Shown here: piece after piece, positions 5,104-6,880 of the stretch | Layout of the letters: each line of letters opens with the position of its first letter | Position numbering within the stretch: the stretch's first letter is position 1 | From: CAZJYI01 sp964550025 | GTDB taxonomy: Bacteria; Verrucomicrobiota; Kiritimatiellia; UBA8416; CAYOBW01 | Length of the DNA: 6,880 bases | Assembly: GCA_964550025.1 (NCBI GenBank) | Contig: CAZJYI010000322.1 | Span: 1-6,880 of the forward strand | Direction of reading: 5' to 3' | Translations under genes and position numbers: made by a program | The notes under the pieces: model-generated | What the model was told of the DNA's origin: nothing | Databases searched by the model: none | Seen by the model: only the letters and a program-made list of their open reading frames with translations

Positions 5104-6880
5104 TCACGGCACATCCTCCTCCGTCACCACCCCGTCAAGATTACAGTCGCCGGGAAGGTATCCCGTCTTCCCCACTTGTTGCCGAACAATCTCCCGGTCC
5201 ACCTCCGTGATCTTCCCGTCCCCGTCACAATCCCCCGCAATCATCCCCCACACCCCCGGCGCCAGCTCGACGCAGGCGTTGGTGCCGCCGAGGACCTTGT
5301 CCGGGCCGGTGGTGAAGTCCACGCTGAGGGGGTCGGGCGCAAAGGTCAGCGGTGTTGTCAGCGTGACGGCGCCGTGATTGCGGTGCTTCACGACCAGGGC
5401 GTATCCCTCGTTGGGTCGGACTTCGAACGTCAGGTTCTCCGCACCCAGGGGGTCGACGAGGCTGCCGTCGGCAAGCAGCAACGCGGAGTGTGCCGATGCA
5501 TGACCGTACCCGTTGGTCTGCAGCAACTCGACGAGCACCCAGTCGACAATGTTGGACGGCGCAATTCCCCGATGTGCCCGGTCGGATGCGTACGGACTGG
5601 CGGTTACCAGTCGGCCGGCTGCCGACAGGTCCGTGCGCATGCGCGCGGCGATGGGTTCGAACGGCCCCTGGAGCGCCACCGATACGGCTGCCTGAGCAGT
5701 GAACTCGTGACACCCCAGGTCAACGGCGCCGTTGCGGACCCGCTGCAGCCCGTCGACGTCCCTGTCGTTGAACATCGACGAGAGAATCAAGCCGGCGTCG
5801 ATGCAGGGCGACGACGGGAGCAGACGGAAATCGCCGACGTCGACATCGACGAACAGCGGGTCGGCGGCCAGATTGCCGTCCCCGGCGGGTTTGGGGACGA
5901 CGCAGGAGTAAGCGCAGACCAGTCCATTCGTCGCTACATTGGCGTTCGGATGCCCCGTGTTGTCAGTAACAACCGAGTACCTGATCGTTGCGCTGCCGCC
6001 GGCCAATCCACCTCCGTCGCGGCTTGCTTCGTTGTGTGTCACCGTGCAGTGCCACAGGGAGGCGTTGCTGCAGAAAAGCCCTCCGCCGTTGCCCGTTGTG
6101 GCGACGTTTCCGGCCACCAGGCAGTTGTGCAGTGAGAGGAGCGTGCCGGGGGCGCCGCCCGCACCTCCGCCTGTCGGCGCCCGGTTGTCGAGAATGCGGC
6201 AGCGTTGAACCGTGCCGCCGCCGGACGCATATAGCCCGCCCCCCCCGGCCGCGGGAGAGGTCGCCACGTTGCCGACGATCGAGGAGTCGAGTATCCGTCC
6301 CCCGGCCAGGAATGCCACGCCGCCTCCCTGGGAGGCGGTGTTGCTGACCACGACGCAATCATCAACGACGCCGCCATAGACACAGCCCGCCCCGCCTCCA
6401 GCCTCGGCGGCGTTCTCTCGCAAAATGCAGTTCCGGAGCGTCCCCCCGCGGTCGAGTAAGGCGCCGCCCCCGTACTCCCCGCTCCCTGTTGCACGGCCGT
6501 TCGAAAGTGTGAACCCTTCCACCGCCGCCGCGGGATTCGCGATGTGCAGAACTCTGTGCTCATTCGTTCCGACCCGCCGAAACTCGGTTCTGTCGGGGCC
6601 ATTGACGCTGCGGAGCACCACGCTGTTGGTGATACTCAACGGAGAAGTGACCGCATAGACGCCGTCGGTGACGAGAACCATGCCCACCTGGCCTGCCGAA
6701 GCGTCGATTGCCGGCTGCACGTTGGTCGCCGCGGTAACCCAGTTCGTGTAGGGATACGTGTGGCTGCCCGCCGGGGACACGAACCACCGCGGCCCGATGA
6801 CTTCGACGTAGAAGTCCCGGACATAGTCGGCCGTGATCCCGTCGTTCCTGTGCACCTCGAGTCGCACGGAGAAGGTCCCG
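5104..6880 (-). CDS. Large exported PKD / beta-helix / choice-of-anchor Q protein with dockerin-like tail (N-terminus outside window)
   Basis: The 591 codons seen here are the C-terminal part; the frame is open through the window edge, so no start is assigned. Counting from the first full codon: residues 1-28 (GTFSVRLEV, then DFYVEV) are the closing strands of a PKD-like domain. Residues 33-335 are a right-handed parallel beta-helix, with the PYTNWVTAAT entry motif and repeated GGGx, NC and NxA rungs typical of pectate-lyase-like or Pmp-like repeats. Residues 336-395 match the choice-of-anchor Q segment (ADPLFVDV, FRLLPSSPCIDAG, DLGCHEF). Residues 426-591 are the module also found in the FnIII protein: SPYASD, VDWVLVELL, VVKHRNHGAV, VDFTTG, GVWGMIAGD and two calcium loops. 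Its last 55 residues are identical to those of the FnIII protein. Likely a surface adhesin or polysaccharide-binding protein. No catalytic residues are recognisable, so an enzymatic role is not claimed. Confidence 0.85.
   Translation of the reverse strand, partial: GTFSVRLEVHRNDGITADYVRDFYVEVIGPRWFVSPAGSHTYPYTNWVTAATNVQPAIDASAGQVGMVLVTDGVYAVTSPLSITNSVVLRSVNGPDRTEFRRVGTNEHRVLHIANPAAAVEGFTLSNGRATGSGEYGGGALLDRGGTLRNCILRENAAEAGGGAGCVYGGVVDDCVVVSNTASQGGGVAFLAGGRILDSSIVGNVATSPAAGGGGLYASGGGTVQRCRILDNRAPTGGGAGGAPGTLLSLHNCLVAGNVATTGNGGGLFCSNASLWHCTVTHNEASRDGGGLAGGSATIRYSVVTDNTGHPNANVATNGLVCAYSCVVPKPAGDGNLAADPLFVDVDVGDFRLLPSSPCIDAGLILSSMFNDRDVDGLQRVRNGAVDLGCHEFTAQAAVSVALQGPFEPIAARMRTDLSAAGRLVTASPYASDRAHRGIAPSNIVDWVLVELLQTNGYGHASAHSALLLADGSLVDPLGAENLTFEVRPNEGYALVVKHRNHGAVTLTTPLTFAPDPLSVDFTTGPDKVLGGTNACVELAPGVWGMIAGDCDGDGKITEVDREIVRQQVGKTGYLPGDCNLDGVVTEEDVP

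Larger units (their letters stand above)
4737..5271 (-). repeat. Repeat block C: shared tag codons plus 3' flank, copy 3 of 3
   Basis: This is the copy at the end of the beta-helix gene. It carries the full set of elements seen in A and B: tag codons, post-stop hairpin, heptamers, palindrome, a GGAACGAG box (about 4864-4871), and a degenerate REP-like unit. It also has an extra REP-like element in the opposite orientation (4783-4830). It is nearly identical to block A around the stop codon and differs from block B only at silent sites in the last 55 codons. Confidence 0.85.

Noticed and set aside
1362..5271. Diversity-generating retroelement variable repeats at the gene 3' ends
   Set aside because: Differences between copies are few, silent and not concentrated at adenines, and no reverse transcriptase or template repeat is present.
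381..5271. Integron cassette array with attC sites
   Set aside because: No attC core pairs (GTTRRRY/RYYYAAC) were found at block ends, the repeat runs into coding sequence, and there is no integrase.
4459..6135. 558-codon open frame on the plus strand
   Set aside because: It crosses the intergenic repeat block and runs antisense to the beta-helix gene, with shadow-like composition and no recognisable domain.
5104..6880. Pectate lyase or other polysaccharide lyase activity of the beta-helix protein
   Set aside because: The fold pattern is clear but no catalytic motif is visible, and choice-of-anchor Q beta-helix proteins are often non-enzymatic surface proteins.

Overview
The window looks like part of a secreted or surface-protein island from a GC-rich bacterium, most likely of the PVC group (Kiritimatiellota, Verrucomicrobiota, Lentisphaerota or relatives). 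That placement is an inference. It rests on exported giant-protein architecture (PKD, right-handed beta-helix, choice-of-anchor Q tail, FnIII and glycine-rich proteins) and on intergenic DNA packed with small stacked repeats. No housekeeping, RNA, transposase or CRISPR gene is visible. All believable genes are on the minus strand; the long plus-strand frames are antisense shadows.

Layout in the direction of transcription (right to left). (1) 6880-5104: the 3' part of a large exported protein with a PKD end, a beta-helix, a choice-of-anchor Q segment and a C-terminal module with two dockerin-like calcium loops. (2) 5103-4632: intergenic repeat block C, then a possible promoter. (3) 4631-3429: a 400-aa exported glycine-rich protein without the tail. 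(4) 3383-1359: a 674-aa exported protein with three FnIII-like repeats and the same C-terminal module, only 45 bp after the previous gene and probably co-transcribed. (5) 1358-932: intergenic repeat block B. (6) 931-665: an 88-aa minigene that joins the signal peptide and first beta-helix segment of one of these proteins directly to the last 23 residues of the tail; it looks like an internal-deletion product. (7) 664-221: intergenic block A and a possible promoter. (8) 220-1: the start of another exported protein, cut by the window edge.

The most notable signal is that three genes end with the same DNA block. It runs from the calcium-loop codons through the stop codon and on through several hundred bases of non-coding DNA, with the same sub-elements in the same order: a post-stop hairpin, five in-phase heptamers, a GTACGN hexamer palindrome, a GGAACGAG box and GTAG-headed REP-like hairpins. 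The proteins upstream of the block are only distantly related or unrelated. The C-terminal tag and its 3' flank therefore appear to have been copied or homogenised as one DNA unit. The proteins probably act together at the cell surface or outside the cell, with the tail as a candidate sorting, anchoring or docking device; no receptor or secretion gene is present here to confirm this.
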